From Clostridiales bacterium CHKCI006 (lineage in GTDB: Bacteria; Bacillota_I; Bacilli_A; Erysipelotrichales; Coprobacillaceae): a DNA stretch of 64,000 nt. The notes below the pieces were generated by a model that worked only from the letters and a program-made list of their open reading frames with translations, was not told the origin of the DNA and searched no databases. Positions 26,474 to 35,995 of this stretch are shown here, piece by piece. Positions within the stretch are counted from its first letter, which is position 1. Each line of letters starts with the position of its first letter. The DNA lies in assembly GCA_900018345.1 (NCBI GenBank), contig FCNA01000033.1, positions 23,466 to 87,465 on the forward strand. The letters run 5' to 3'. The position numbers were made by a program, and so were the translations under genes.

Positions 26474-26794
26474 GCTTTCATCTCCTCTTGTTTAATTTTA
26501 GGAAAAGCAAAGAGACTTGTCAAATCGAACAAAATAGGAATTGATCTCTATATTTTGTTTTGGAGAGAATCCTGCTTATAACGTTCACCAGTGAGTGTTT
26601 TTTCCAATGACGAATTCTTCTATACATCAACGTCAATACGCTATATTCACTTTCTATTTAGTAGACCAAGACAAATTTGATCGCACTTGGATGTTCTGCT
26701 TAAAGACTGTTAGCTCTTGTCCATTTTAACATCATAAAAATGAACCGCCGTTATTCAAACAACAGGGTTCATTTTTACCGTAACACTTTTTTGT
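26474..26794. other. Intergenic stretch holding the dnaK-operon terminator
   Basis: No gene seen. At 26736-26776 AAAAATGAACC and GGTTCATTTTT form the terminator of the minus-strand Hsp70 operon. Confidence 0.8.
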
Positions 26795-28579
26795 TTAGGA
26801 TGGATTCATTTGATCGAAGAGCTGACGTACATTGGCACCGGACTGTTCCACGATCTGCATTGCCTGATTTAGTGTATCCAGCTGCTCCTGGCTGATTTTA
26901 TCTAAAGAAGTTTTCGAAATCACTTTACGCAGATGACTGCAATCCTGTTTGACCTGTTTCTTCTCCTGACGGGAAATCTGCTTAGAGACCACACCTAAAG
27001 CACGCTCAGTCTGACTTAAAAGAGAATTGGCCTTGCCTAACGCTTCGATGGCCTGGCTGCGGATCCCATCCTGGCTGGCATACTGTTCTGCCTCATGAAT
27101 CGCGCGTTCAATTTCTTCATCTGACATTTTCCCGTTGGCGCTGATGGTAATTGACTGGGCTTTTCCTGTGTCCAGATCTTTCGCTGAAACAGTCAGGATC
27201 CCATTGGTATCAATGTCAAATGTCACTTCAATCTGAGGTACTCCGGCAGGTGCACGTTTGATCCCTTTCAGTTTGAACTTACCAATGGTCTGATTATCTT
27301 TGGCCATCGGTCTTTCACCCTGTACGACATGGATCTCGACACTGGTCTGATAAGGTGCCGCCGTTGAAAAGATCTGGGCATAATGCACCGGTAAGGTTGT
27401 GTTCCGATCGACTAAACGCGTCGCTACGCCACCGACTGTTTCAATGGAGAGACTCAATGGTGTGACATCTAATAAGAGCACATCGGTCGCTGAAGAGGCC
27501 ACAACCGCCGTTCCTTTTGAAAGGACTCCGGCTTGAATCGCAGCCCCCTGGGCCACACATTCATCCGGATTGATGTTTTTGGATGGTACGATGCCTGTTA
27601 ACTGCTGGACTTTTTCCTGCACAGCTGGAATACGAGTGGATCCCCCTACCAGCAGGACCTTCTGCAGTTCAGAAGCCGCAATCCCGGCATCACTAAGCGC
27701 CGTCTGGACCGGACCGGCTGTGCGTTCAACCAGATCGCGGGTCAATTCATTGAACTTAGCACGGGATAAAGTCAGATCCAAATGAACCGGATCCCCTTTG
27801 TTCATCCCCAAGAAAGGCAGATTGATATGCGCCTGCTCAAGATTGGACAATTCTTTTTTAGCCTGTTCGGCGGCTTCTTTCACTCTTTCTAACGCACTTG
27901 GATCCTTGCTTGGATCGAAGTGATACATCTGTTTGGCGGACTGGATGATCCAGTTAACGACTCTTTCATCAAAGTCATCGCCACCTAAGTGATTATCACC
28001 ACAGGTTGCCAGGACTTCAATGATATTATCTCCAATTTCAATAATCGAAACATCAAAAGTACCGCCGCCTAAGTCGAAGACCATGATCTTTTGGGCAGCC
28101 CCGTGATCCAAGCCATATGCCAGCGCTGCACTCGTCGGTTCATTAATAATACGCAGCACATTTAAACCGGCAATCCGGCCGGCATCTTTGGTCGCCTGAC
28201 GCTGGATGTCATTAAAATATGCCGGAACCGTAATCACCGCTTCGGTGACTGGATGACCTAAGTAATTTTCAGCATCCTGTTTGAGCTTACGCAAGATCAT
28301 CGCACTGATTTCAGGTGCTTTATAGTCATGTCCATCAATCGCTGTATGCCAGTCCGTCCCCATATGGCGTTTCACCGAACTGATCGTGCGTCCGGCATTC
28401 ACCGCCGCCTGACGTTTGGCCATACTGCCGACCAAACGTTCACCGGCTTTCGTAAAAGCCACCACACTGGGGGTCGTTCTTTCTCCCTCTGAAGTCACGA
28501 TAATTTTAGGACTGCCGGCTTCCATCACCGCCACGCAGCTGTTGGTCGTTCCTAAATCAATTCCAATTGCCGAAGACAT
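26795..28579 (-). CDS. dnaK: DnaK-type Hsp70 chaperone (non-canonical operon)
   Basis: 594-aa Hsp70. ATPase motifs are [17 protein letters not shown] (residue 6), [14 protein letters not shown] (about 170) and [15 protein letters not shown] (about 310). The substrate domain starts with [18 protein letters not shown] (about 360), and a full helical lid is present but lacks the long acidic EEVD-like tail. It differs from the usual hrcA-grpE-dnaK-dnaJ order: no grpE or CIRCE element is seen, and its J-protein partner lies upstream in the same operon. It is likely a specialised second DnaK, or the only one if the genome uses this layout; this needs whole-genome context. Confidence 0.93.
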   Translation of the reverse strand: MSSAIGIDLGTTNSCVAVMEAGSPKIIVTSEGERTTPSVVAFTKAGERLVGSMAKRQAAVNAGRTISSVKRHMGTDWHTAIDGHDYKAPEISAMILRKLKQDAENYLGHPVTEAVITVPAYFNDIQRQATKDAGRIAGLNVLRIINEPTSAALAYGLDHGAAQKIMVFDLGGGTFDVSIIEIGDNIIEVLATCGDNHLGGDDFDERVVNWIIQSAKQMYHFDPSKDPSALERVKEAAEQAKKELSNLEQAHINLPFLGMNKGDPVHLDLTLSRAKFNELTRDLVERTAGPVQTALSDAGIAASELQKVLLVGGSTRIPAVQEKVQQLTGIVPSKNINPDECVAQGAAIQAGVLSKGTAVVASSATDVLLLDVTPLSLSIETVGGVATRLVDRNTTLPVHYAQIFSTAAPYQTSVEIHVVQGERPMAKDNQTIGKFKLKGIKRAPAGVPQIEVTFDIDTNGILTVSAKDLDTGKAQSITISANGKMSDEEIERAIHEAEQYASQDGIRSQAIEALGKANSLLSQTERALGVVSKQISRQEKKQVKQDCSHLRKVISKTSLDKISQEQLDTLNQAMQIVEQSGANVRQLFDQMNPS

Positions 28580-28594
28580 CTCTTCTCATCCTTT

Positions 28595-29335
28595 CTATAT
28601 CCCGCAAAAGCGACAAAATAAATTCATAAAACATAAACTTAAACATACTCGATCCAGATCCATGGCTGTTGTTGTGTAACCCTGGCGAGTCTGTTGATAG
28701 CGTGAGCCATACTGTCCAAACTGAGATTGGACCCGACGATATTCAGGTTCATTGGGTTCCATCTGCACGGCTCTGGAGATATATTTGTAAGCCTGCATCG
28801 TATTTCCTATCCCCGCCTGAGCTAACGCACTCAAATAATACCAGCGCCCGTTACGTTCACTGCTGACCATGCGATTTAAAAGCTGACTGGCCGCCTGATA
28901 AGCCTGACGGTTGATCAGATCGATGGCGCTGCGGATCTCATTGGAGTCTGTGCTTTGAGGTTGCGGCCGATTGAAGGTATAGGACTGCTGGTAACGTGGT
29001 CCAAAACCAAAGAAATCGTCAAAGCCAAAGCCATAAAAATCGCCATTCCAGCCAGGATTTCCCTGCTGACGATAGTTCTGCTGATAGCCTTGCTGCTGAT
29101 AGGATGAACTGCTATTCGGATTGGTATTCTGCCGATTGGCATATTTTTCCGGATTCATCAGCATATCATAGGCTTCATTGATATCAGCCATCTTTTTATT
29201 CGCATTCGGATCATCGGGATGAAGGTCCGGATGATTCTCTTTTGTTTTCTGTCGATAAGCGCGTTTAATATCGTCTTTACTGGCGTTTCTATCTACGCCT
29301 AGAATTTCATAAGGATCCTTAACCACCTGATCCAC
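28595..29335 (-). CDS. J-domain co-chaperone without zinc finger
   Basis: 246-aa J-protein. The N-terminal J domain (about 7-65) has the HPD motif (ENHPDLHPDD). A Gln/Asn/Tyr-rich linker (about 75-140) follows, then a TPR-like C-terminal part (AIDLINRQAYQAASQLLNRM, AQAGIGNTMQAYKYISRAV). The DnaJ zinc finger and CTDs are absent, so it is a class C type that probably targets DnaK to a particular client. The start is GTG 29335 or an in-frame GTG a few codons later. It overlaps the DUF5685 gene by 17 bases and precedes dnaK by 15. Confidence 0.9.
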   Translation of the reverse strand: MDQVVKDPYEILGVDRNASKDDIKRAYRQKTKENHPDLHPDDPNANKKMADINEAYDMLMNPEKYANRQNTNPNSSSSYQQQGYQQNYRQQGNPGWNGDFYGFGFDDFFGFGPRYQQSYTFNRPQPQSTDSNEIRSAIDLINRQAYQAASQLLNRMVSSERNGRWYYLSALAQAGIGNTMQAYKYISRAVQMEPNEPEYRRVQSQFGQYGSRYQQTRQGYTTTAMDLDRVCLSLCFMNLFCRFCGI

Positions 29336-30146
29336 TCCTCTCCTGCTTCGCTAGTCGAGCCTGATATTTCTGCCAAACCCCATTGTAAACAATGCTGCGC
29401 AATAAATGCAGATCCTGTACAAGAGGCAAACGTTCAAACACATCCGCAGCCATGCCCATATAAATATTCAGGGCTTCGGGCAGTTGATGGGGCTTAGCAC
29501 CTAAAACCACCAATGGATTATAGGTTCCTTTTTTGATATCTTCATCATAATCCATCAAAGCATCCATCAAATAGATGAAATGACCCAACTGACTGCCCAT
29601 TTGCCTTAACATGCCTGACCACAGATCATCGCTTTCAACAAAGCATTCGCCCATCAGACGACCAAAAGCCTGTGTCGCTTCATCCGGACTTCCTTTAACG
29701 TTTTCGATACGATTCAGATCCTGCATACAAGCCTGGATCATCTCGCACTGTCGAGGCAGGCGCGTTTTAACCTTCGCATAGGCCGATTTCAGTAAACCGG
29801 CATAGCCGCGTTTGAGCCACTGATGCTCATCCTGCCAGTCATCCAGGCATTTATAATAAGTCAGGGCAATCGTGAGATCCGCGGCATAATCTGTAAACCG
29901 ATTGACCGTATAGGGATGCTTGTGCACAGGATGTGCCGGACAATGGAGCGTTCCCTGCTTTTCAGCAGGTTCGTATAGACTCGCTAAAAGTAAAATTAAA
30001 AAAGTCAGGTCATACGTGACCCCTAACCTGGCCAGCTGTCCGTGCTGCTTGCCAAGTCGATAACATAAACCACAATAGATCTCGTTATAACGCTGTTTCT
30101 CCGCTTCATTCAGATCATTGGGGTTCGCAATCATATATCCAAACAT
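29319..30146 (-). CDS. DUF5685 family protein
   Basis: 275-aa protein starting MFGYMIANPNDL with EIYCGLCYRLGKQHGQLARL, the typical DUF5685 opening. The remainder is helical with several His and Asp residues (LGHFIYLMDALMDYDEDIKKGTYNPL). Its function is unknown. The gene lies between a zinc-ribbon membrane protein and the J-protein, overlapping the latter, so it likely works with this chaperone set. It may be a metal- or lipid-type enzyme; I see no direct proof. Confidence 0.85.
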   Translation of the reverse strand: MFGYMIANPNDLNEAEKQRYNEIYCGLCYRLGKQHGQLARLGVTYDLTFLILLLASLYEPAEKQGTLHCPAHPVHKHPYTVNRFTDYAADLTIALTYYKCLDDWQDEHQWLKRGYAGLLKSAYAKVKTRLPRQCEMIQACMQDLNRIENVKGSPDEATQAFGRLMGECFVESDDLWSGMLRQMGSQLGHFIYLMDALMDYDEDIKKGTYNPLVVLGAKPHQLPEALNIYMGMAADVFERLPLVQDLHLLRSIVYNGVWQKYQARLAKQERSGSGG

Positions 30147-30158
30147 AGTTGACCTCGC

Positions 30159-30572
30159 TTATGTCCGCTTCGTCATCTGACGACGACAATTCGGACAGGT
30201 AATAATCACTTCACCTTTTCCTTTAGGCACACGCAGCATGGTACCGCACTGACAACGGAAAAAGCAGTGGGTCTTTCTCTCTTTCCATCTGCGCTGCCAT
30301 TGCAGCCATGTGCGCTTAGGCTTACTGATCAAGCCTAAATAAACAGTATTCTCCTGCTGTCGTCTTGCCACATTTTTAGAAAACATGCGGAAGAGCGCAT
30401 ATCCTAAAACAACCAGTGAAAGGATGTAAAGCCCCGCATTGTTGAAGAAAATATTCAAAATAATGAAAACCCAGCCGAGAATATACAAATGTCTCGCCAA
30501 ATCATCCAGACCATTACGGCCCATCATAAAACGTTGCATTTTCCACGCCATTTTTTCAAACCAGATGCGCAT
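30159..30572 (-). CDS. Small membrane protein with C-terminal zinc ribbon
   Basis: About 137-aa protein. It has a basic amphipathic start, two membrane helices (about 27-42, LYILGWVFIILNIFF, and 44-62, GLYILSLVVLGYALFRM), then a basic stretch and a Cys4 zinc ribbon (FRCQCGTMLRVPKGKGEV, then CPNCRRQ). It is the first gene of the Hsp70 operon. It may anchor or sense, recruiting the J-protein to the membrane; this is inference. ATG at 30572 has AAAGGAG upstream. Confidence 0.82.
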   Translation of the reverse strand: MRIWFEKMAWKMQRFMMGRNGLDDLARHLYILGWVFIILNIFFNNAGLYILSLVVLGYALFRMFSKNVARRQQENTVYLGLISKPKRTWLQWQRRWKERKTHCFFRCQCGTMLRVPKGKGEVIITCPNCRRQMTKRT

Positions 30573-30604
30573 CAACGTCTCTCCTTTCTTAACTTTTCCT
30601 GTAT

Positions 30605-30633
30605 ATCATATCATTTTTTAATGATCATGCCAA
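30605..30633 (-). promoter_or_regulatory. Promoter of the Hsp70 operon
   Basis: Minus strand: TTGGCA (30628-30633), 17-bp spacer, TATGAT (30605-30610), about 33 bases before the first gene. No CIRCE operator is seen. Confidence 0.65.
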
Positions 30634-30842
30634 TTCTAACGATCAATTCTCTTTGTTTTATCAGAGCAAATATGAAAATGTATTCAAATTACTGCATATC
30701 AATGTGAAGATCATGGTCGACTGTGTTACCAGTGCGTCCGACTTGTGCGCAATCTTTGCACAGCATTAGACAATGCCCGTTAGGTACCCATTTTCTTTCA
30801 TAAAAAAACGAATCATCAGACGATGACCAATTTTAATTCCTT

Positions 30843-31260
30843 TTATTCTAATTCAAAGACTCCTGTATAAAGCTGATAATACGTTCCTTTGTCTTCAATC
30901 AATTTCTCATGTGAACCACGTTCTATCATGCAGCCGTGATCCAGCACCATCATGACATCTGATTTGCAGATCGTTGATAGATGATGGGCAATCATAAACG
31001 AAATCCTTCCCTTCATCAGAGCATCCATCCCTTCCTGGACAATCCGTTCTGTAAGTGGACATGTGTATCCATTAAAGATGTCACTTCCAAACAACCAGGA
31101 CGAATCTTTTCTATGACTGTATCCTTGAATCATTGCGTATCCTGCAAGTCTGAGCCAATAGAACAAAGAGACCTCCTTGCGGATTTTATTAATGCGAAAA
31201 CATTACTGTCCACCATCTGGGTACGGGCAAGCTGTATCGCGCGCTTCCTGACATAAATGC
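30843..31260 (-). pseudogene. Remnant of an ABC exporter ATPase C-terminus
   Basis: The last 45-50 codons read as the end of an ABC exporter ATPase: FMIAHHLSTICKSDVMMVLDH (the H-loop region), MIERGSHEKLIED and YYQLYTGVFELE. Walker A, the signature and the membrane domain are missing. A fragment further upstream (about 31170-31260, RAIQLARTQMVDS) looks like the disordered remains of the signature/Walker B region in another frame. It is a decayed gene in a stretch with other broken genes. Confidence 0.8.
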
Positions 31261-31265
31261 CCTGG

Positions 31266-31832
31266 TTAAGGATAGCAATCCATTTCGGTTTCTTCTACCT
31301 TGTGCAGATATTCGACAGGAACATGCTTTGTCAAATAAACACCGTTTTGTGAAAGATAGAAAACATAGCCGTCTTTGGCCATGCGCAGCGCATCGATCCA
31401 GAAGACAACCGGTGGACCATGGCGTTTGCCCACTTGATAAGCTGTCTGAAGATCTTTTGACAAGTGCACATATAGACGTGAACGTGATTCCAATCCGTTT
31501 TTTTCAATAGAAGCCACGTACTTTACCGCTGTTCCATGCCAGAGCCGTTCAGGCGGTATCACTTCAGCCAATTCCACATCAACCGGAATCGAATGTCCCT
31601 GATTAGCACGAATGTGCTGATGCATGGCGTCGAAGGCATAGCGCTGTTTATCATCGGTACGAACGATTTCTTCCAGTATTTCCCGATTAAATCCTGGGAA
31701 TTTTCCTGCCCGGATTCCCTGGATCAAGCCATCTACATCAGCCCAGCCATGTTCATCCAGTTCGATACCGATCACTTCTGGATGATGACGCAGGATCAAA
31801 GATAAGTATCGGCTCATCTGAACGCGTTTCAT
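31266..31832 (-). CDS. kptA: RNA 2'-phosphotransferase (KptA/Tpt1 family)
   Basis: About 188-aa KptA/Tpt1 enzyme. It transfers an internal RNA 2'-phosphate to NAD+, yielding nicotinamide and ADP-ribose 1''-2'' cyclic phosphate. Sequence features: SRYLSLILRHHPEVIGIELDEHGWADV at the N-terminus, RYAFDAMHQHIRANQGHS, LWHGTAVKY, and RLYVHLSKDLQTA near the NAD-binding half. Start ATG 31832 follows GGGAGG; an upstream in-frame extension lies over the tail of the Nudix gene. The bacterial role of KptA is unclear, as bacteria lack fungal-style tRNA splicing; it may act on damaged RNA. It lies directly after the split Nudix gene. Confidence 0.92.
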   Translation of the reverse strand: MKRVQMSRYLSLILRHHPEVIGIELDEHGWADVDGLIQGIRAGKFPGFNREILEEIVRTDDKQRYAFDAMHQHIRANQGHSIPVDVELAEVIPPERLWHGTAVKYVASIEKNGLESRSRLYVHLSKDLQTAYQVGKRHGPPVVFWIDALRMAKDGYVFYLSQNGVYLTKHVPVEYLHKVEETEMDCYP

Positions 31833-31848
31833 TACAAGCCCTCCCTCA

Positions 31849-32658
31849 TCATGGTTTTTTTTCATCCAATTCAGGATAAGGATCAACATTTGGCAAGGTC
31901 GACGCATACTCCTTCAATTCGATAATCTGATTTGCGGTATTCCAGTCAATTAAAGAAACGCCTTTAAAGCGAGTCTCCCCCTTCTCATCCTGACATTGAA
32001 AGACCCACTCGACAACGGTACGCGCCCCCGCATGAGTTCAGCCTAAGATGCGCCACTCCTGTAATTGGGCATGTGTATGCCAATCTTTAAACCAGTAGCG
32101 CAGTTTATCCAGTCCGACATAATAAGGTCCCCATGATTCATAATAACGAATATTTTTAGCAAAGATAACTTCAAAACGATCCCAGTGCACATCAAACCAG
32201 GCTAAAAACCACTCCTGGACCCGACGCTCTCTTAGGCGACGAATCCCTTCTTCAAACAAGTGTGGCTGAATATCTGGATATGTCAGATTTGGAGGTAAGT
32301 GAGAGACTGTTTGTATCTCCTGAATTTCATTTTTCAATACCGGATCCAGCTGATCGACCTTGGCATAATACAGCATACCAAAGCTTTCATCTCCCGTTGC
32401 ATTGACCCGCGTCTTCCCTTCGACCGAATAAACACATAAAGGTTCAAGTTGAAAACGCAGCGCTCCGGTCTCTTCCTGTAACTCGCGAGCTGCCGTTTGG
32501 TCAATGGTTTCATCCGCCTCACGATGCCCGCCTGGGATCTCCCAGGTCAAACGTTGAGCATGACGTACAACGATCCACTGGCCCTGATACATGGCCATGA
32601 TGACCGCAAAGCGGATCTGGCGATCCTCTACCTGTTCATAAAAACGAACTTGTATCAT
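31849..32658 (-). pseudogene. Nudix hydrolase fused to NTF2-like domain, split by an in-frame TGA
   Basis: The first 206 codons encode a Nudix hydrolase (Nudix box GHREADETIDQTAARELQEETGA; about residues 43-66) followed by the first half of an NTF2/SnoaL-like domain (FAKNIRYYESWGPYYVGLDKL). A TGA at 32038-32040 stops it after QEWRILG. The same frame continues for 62 codons (THAGARTVVEWVFQC, FKGVSLIDW, IIELKEYASTLP), which is the missing half of the NTF2-like fold, to a stop at 31849. So one nonsense change splits an otherwise intact gene. The Nudix part alone could still be made. Its start overlaps the GNAT stop as ATGA. Confidence 0.85.
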
Positions 32659-33719
32659 TGAGCCGGCCTCCTTTTTCCCATATATAAGACTAAATGATCA
32701 TCGTTACAGCAGGAGGTATAAGGGGTCAAAATGTCATCATGATAATACACTCCTTTGCCATCAGGAAGATATCCACGTCTGACATACATACGCTGAGCGG
32801 AACCATATCCCTGATGAAGCCCGACACCCAGGAAAACAAAATCAGCCCTTTCAAAGGCAATGCGCTCAGCTTCATCCATCAGGCGACTTCCTATACCTCG
32901 ACAACGATATTTTTCTAAAACACCAAAATCAACGATTTCCGGATATCCGCGCCATGAAGCAGGGCCCCAGACCGAACAGGGATACACATTGATATAGCCG
33001 ACCGGCTGACCTTCCCAGAGCGCCACTAAAGCGACTGCCCTGCCCTCGTGCTGGTCTAAAAGTCGCTTCTCATATTTATCGGCGCTTGCCTGCCAGCCCT
33101 GTGCCCTTTCTGCCTGGACTATGAGGGGGATATCTTTCGCGCATAGTGAACGGATCCAGCAATGATCGTTCGCTCCAAAATAATGTACCATCTCCACATA
33201 AGATCTGCCGCCTAACTGAGAGTTTGCCCTCTCCCCTAAACGAAAGCCCATTTTTTCATACATCTCTATGCTGTCATTCAGACAGGTCAAAACAGCCCTG
33301 TCTAGAGAATACTTCTGCTGTTTGGCTTTTAAATAAAGCGCCATTAACGTACGACCAATACCCTGTCCGCGATATTCAGGCAAGACCGCCAATCCCAATA
33401 ACATCAAAGACTTTCCCTTAGGATCGTGCAAGCTTGGATCTGCATAAAAAGCATCCCGAAAATGAGTCTCATCGGTCTGTATCCCGCTGACAAAACCGAC
33501 GACCCGATGCTCCCGACAAGAAACAGCGACTAAAAAACTCTGTTCCACCTGCTGCGCCCGCGCTTCAATCATCGCGCTCGATAACGCTTCCCCTGATCGG
33601 AAACAGATTTCTTCAATCCGACTGATCTGCTCAACCTCATCAGGATGAAGCCAACGAAAGAGATAATGGGTAGCTAAAGCGCCTTCTGCCAGTAAACTTG
33701 CTTGCTGTTCTTCATTCAT
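32655..33719 (-). CDS. Tandem GNAT acetyltransferase
   Basis: About 354-aa protein with two GNAT domains. The first (about 15-185) has the acetyl-CoA loop LGLAVLPEYRGQGIGRTLM. The second (about 190-350) has VDFGVLEKYRCRGIGSRLMDEAE. Both pantetheine loops (Q/RxxGxG/A) look intact. Substrates are unknown. ATG at 33719 has AAGGA upstream; codons further 5' are unlikely. It is followed directly by the Nudix gene (ATGA overlap), which suggests a small operon for metabolite modification. Confidence 0.88.
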   Translation of the reverse strand: MNEEQQASLLAEGALATHYLFRWLHPDEVEQISRIEEICFRSGEALSSAMIEARAQQVEQSFLVAVSCREHRVVGFVSGIQTDETHFRDAFYADPSLHDPKGKSLMLLGLAVLPEYRGQGIGRTLMALYLKAKQQKYSLDRAVLTCLNDSIEMYEKMGFRLGERANSQLGGRSYVEMVHYFGANDHCWIRSLCAKDIPLIVQAERAQGWQASADKYEKRLLDQHEGRAVALVALWEGQPVGYINVYPCSVWGPASWRGYPEIVDFGVLEKYRCRGIGSRLMDEAERIAFERADFVFLGVGLHQGYGSAQRMYVRRGYLPDGKGVYYHDDILTPYTSCCNDDHLVLYMGKRRPAQ

Positions 33720-33733
33720 CTTGTTCACATCCT

Positions 33734-34779
33734 TCATAAAGTACTTTTTAAACGAATCGTATTTCCCGTCCATCCTCTATCATAGGCCCAGAGAAATAAT
33801 TCCCGTCTTTGTTCGATCGAGTCCGCATCAAGCCGCTCAAAATCAAATAAGGTCTCTAACATCTGACAGAATCCGGTTAGACCGCCGATATCATCCAAAA
33901 GCTCGATCCCATCTTTTTCAATGCAAAGCGGATGATAACGCGATGCCACTTCTGCCAATTCATTTCGCCATGTAGAAATAGGGCGATCCCTGCTGTCCAA
34001 CCATTGGCCTTCTTGACACCGATAAATCTCCTTACAGCTAAACTCCAGTGCCCAGCCATCTCCTTCGTCGTAAAAATAATGCAGCAGATGCGTCAAAGGC
34101 ATTGGTTTAGGATCATGTTCTTCGTAATAGATCCGCGCCTGTTTATGGGACCGAAATTTTTTTGACCCTGCTTCCTGCAGACTATTCTCTACATCCGGCC
34201 AGTTCAATACCCGTCGCACATAAGCCTGGATCGACTTGGTCTGTATGTACTGATGATTTGGAATGAGCAGATCTGAAACCGTAAGCGTTCCAAGAGTGCT
34301 TCCAGATGGGGATTTTCAAAAGCAAAGCGCTGCTCTTGCAGCGAACCTTGATGCTGTCCCGCTTGACTGATCCATTCCTGCACAGCTTGTTGGCTAGACA
34401 AATAATGTTCGCTCCATCCTTTATAAATATAAGGTCCGGTATATTTTTTCTTCAGCCATGTTTTCAGCCCCTGATCACCACGATAATCATCGTCTCAATA
34501 CAAATCTTCCCAATCCTCTCCAGGAAAGCGGAAGTAAACACCCACCAGATGAAGCCATTTCTACAGATTATCTTCTGTCAAATGAGCAAATGTCTTTGGA
34601 GGCAGTTCATAATGATGCAAATGACAGTTTTGCCAGCCAAATAAACGCATGATCGCATAATGTAAGGCATGCAGGGTCATATCCGCAGGAACCAGCACAT
34701 CACGATAAAGTCCTTTTTCAACCTGTCCATATTTTTTGAGAATCGTTCTTTCTTTCCGGTTCAGATCCTTTAAGCTCAT
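33734..34779 (-). pseudogene. Broken pRiA4b ORF-3-like gene (two nonsense codons, one frameshift)
   Basis: Read as one gene, this is a pRiA4b ORF-3 protein of about 345 aa. N-terminal part 34779-34564: VLVPADMTLHALHYAIMRLFGW, CHLHHYELP. Then TAG at 34561, then KWLHLVGVYFRFPGEDWEDLY, TGA at 34495-34497, then DDDYRGDQGLKTWLKKKY... A one-base deletion near 34283 shifts the frame into LTVSDLLIPNHQYIQTKSI...RRVLNW. The C-terminal part 34219-33734 carries YFYDEGDGWALEFSCKEIYR and LCIEKDGIELLDDIGGLTGF, the family's signature end. Three lesions make it a clear pseudogene. The TGA replaces a likely Trp codon. Confidence 0.85.
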
Positions 34780-34947
34780 TTCAATATGTAAATGAAATAC
34801 ACTGGTATGATGCGTTTATTCCATTATGTTCTTCTCCCTCTCTTTATTTATTGATAAACGAATTTTATTTTCTGAAAACAAGAAATTTAACCTTATTTCC
34901 TTTTGAAATGATGGATTATGCAAATTTCTGTTTTGAAAAATAAGAAA

Positions 34948-35670
34948 CTAACTCATTTGACGTTCTGCAAGACGATTACAGATTTCGTTGATATTTTCTT
35001 TGATTGCTTCCTGTAATATAAAGGCAATTTCTTCATCTTCGATGCGCGTTGAAGAAATTAAAGAAATCGCATATTCCCCCAACTCTAGCGCTCCCTGTTC
35101 CGATTCAGATGTCAGTAAAAAGACAGCCATCTGATACCAGTTCATGTAGAAGGTCTGATAAAAGGCTTCTGCTTGCTCGTAGGTCACATAATCATAATAT
35201 TGCGTATAATGCGTAACGATACGTTGAAGTCTATCTTTCATAGACGACATATATTTTTCCGGGATTTGTCCCGATGCCTTGATTGTAAAGAGGGCAGCTA
35301 AGCGTGGATCATTTTTCAGTATTACCCATAAAAAATGACGAACAAGCGTCTCGTCAGCCTCATCAATCAATGCCAATAGCTCTCTTTCTTCCTCTTGACG
35401 ATCCCGTTTCTCTATTTCCTTTTCATAAGCAAAAAGGACTGCTGCTTCATGCTTACAGTTGTCTACCTTTTTGGCATAAGGACAATCACAACTCATGGCA
35501 ATGATCTCATTTTCATCAGAAAAGGTCATATCAACCGTATAAACAGAGGTCCCCTTCACTTTCGCATGAAGATGTTGATCCTCGATCTCTAATAATTCGA
35601 TCCGGTCCTCTTGAAAGTAACGCAGTCCTCTTTCTAAGATGACCGAGCGAAATAACTCTTTCCAATCCAT
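34948..35670 (-). CDS. Stand-alone SWIM zinc-finger protein
   Basis: About 240-aa protein. The SWIM finger (CDCPYAKKVDNCKH) is at about residues 57-70, in the N-terminal SNF2-associated arrangement (FRSVILERGLRYFQEDRIE before it), but no helicase domain follows. The remaining helical part (about 85-240) is unrecognised. It may be a free adaptor for a SNF2 ATPase or for another DNA-binding complex. ATG 35670 follows AGGTG; the gene stands alone. A full SNF2-SWIM helicase lies at the left edge of the window. Confidence 0.75.
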   Translation of the reverse strand: MDWKELFRSVILERGLRYFQEDRIELLEIEDQHLHAKVKGTSVYTVDMTFSDENEIIAMSCDCPYAKKVDNCKHEAAVLFAYEKEIEKRDRQEEERELLALIDEADETLVRHFLWVILKNDPRLAALFTIKASGQIPEKYMSSMKDRLQRIVTHYTQYYDYVTYEQAEAFYQTFYMNWYQMAVFLLTSESEQGALELGEYAISLISSTRIEDEEIAFILQEAIKENINEICNRLAERQMS

Positions 35671-35995
35671 TACACTTTTCACCTGCTTATTTGAAACAAA
35701 TCGTCATTCAATCATTCATTTTCACCATAAAAGCAGCAATCAAACACCCTTCATAGCCGTTCTATCAAAAATCTTCGCTTCATAGACATGGTCTGCAGCG
35801 ATCTTTTATCCAAGCGCTATCTTTGATTATGTTCATTATACCACCATACCATCACAATCTCAATTGTCTTAACCAGGAGAACCACACGGACCTCATCGTC
35901 CTATCTCATCAGCAATCAAAAAAGAGTGATGATGTAGGAGATGCCGTGTCAGTCAGAAACAACATAGTCCCTTTTTCTCATTCACTCTTAAACAT
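35671..35995. other. Intergenic, no gene seen
   Basis: Between the SWIM and YczE-like genes. Short inverted repeats only (AAGAGTGA about 35926 and its complement about 35985). Confidence 0.5.

Noticed and set aside
30572..30700. CIRCE heat-shock operator before the Hsp70 operon
   Set aside because: No TTAGCACTC-N9-GAGTGCTAA-like dyad was found.
32038..34497. Idea that TGA is read as Trp in this genome, since TGA interrupts likely Trp positions at 34495 and possibly 32038 and 21004
   Set aside because: Many clearly intact genes end at TGA (for example jetA, jetC, yjdF) and use TGG freely. G-to-A changes at TGG explain decayed genes.
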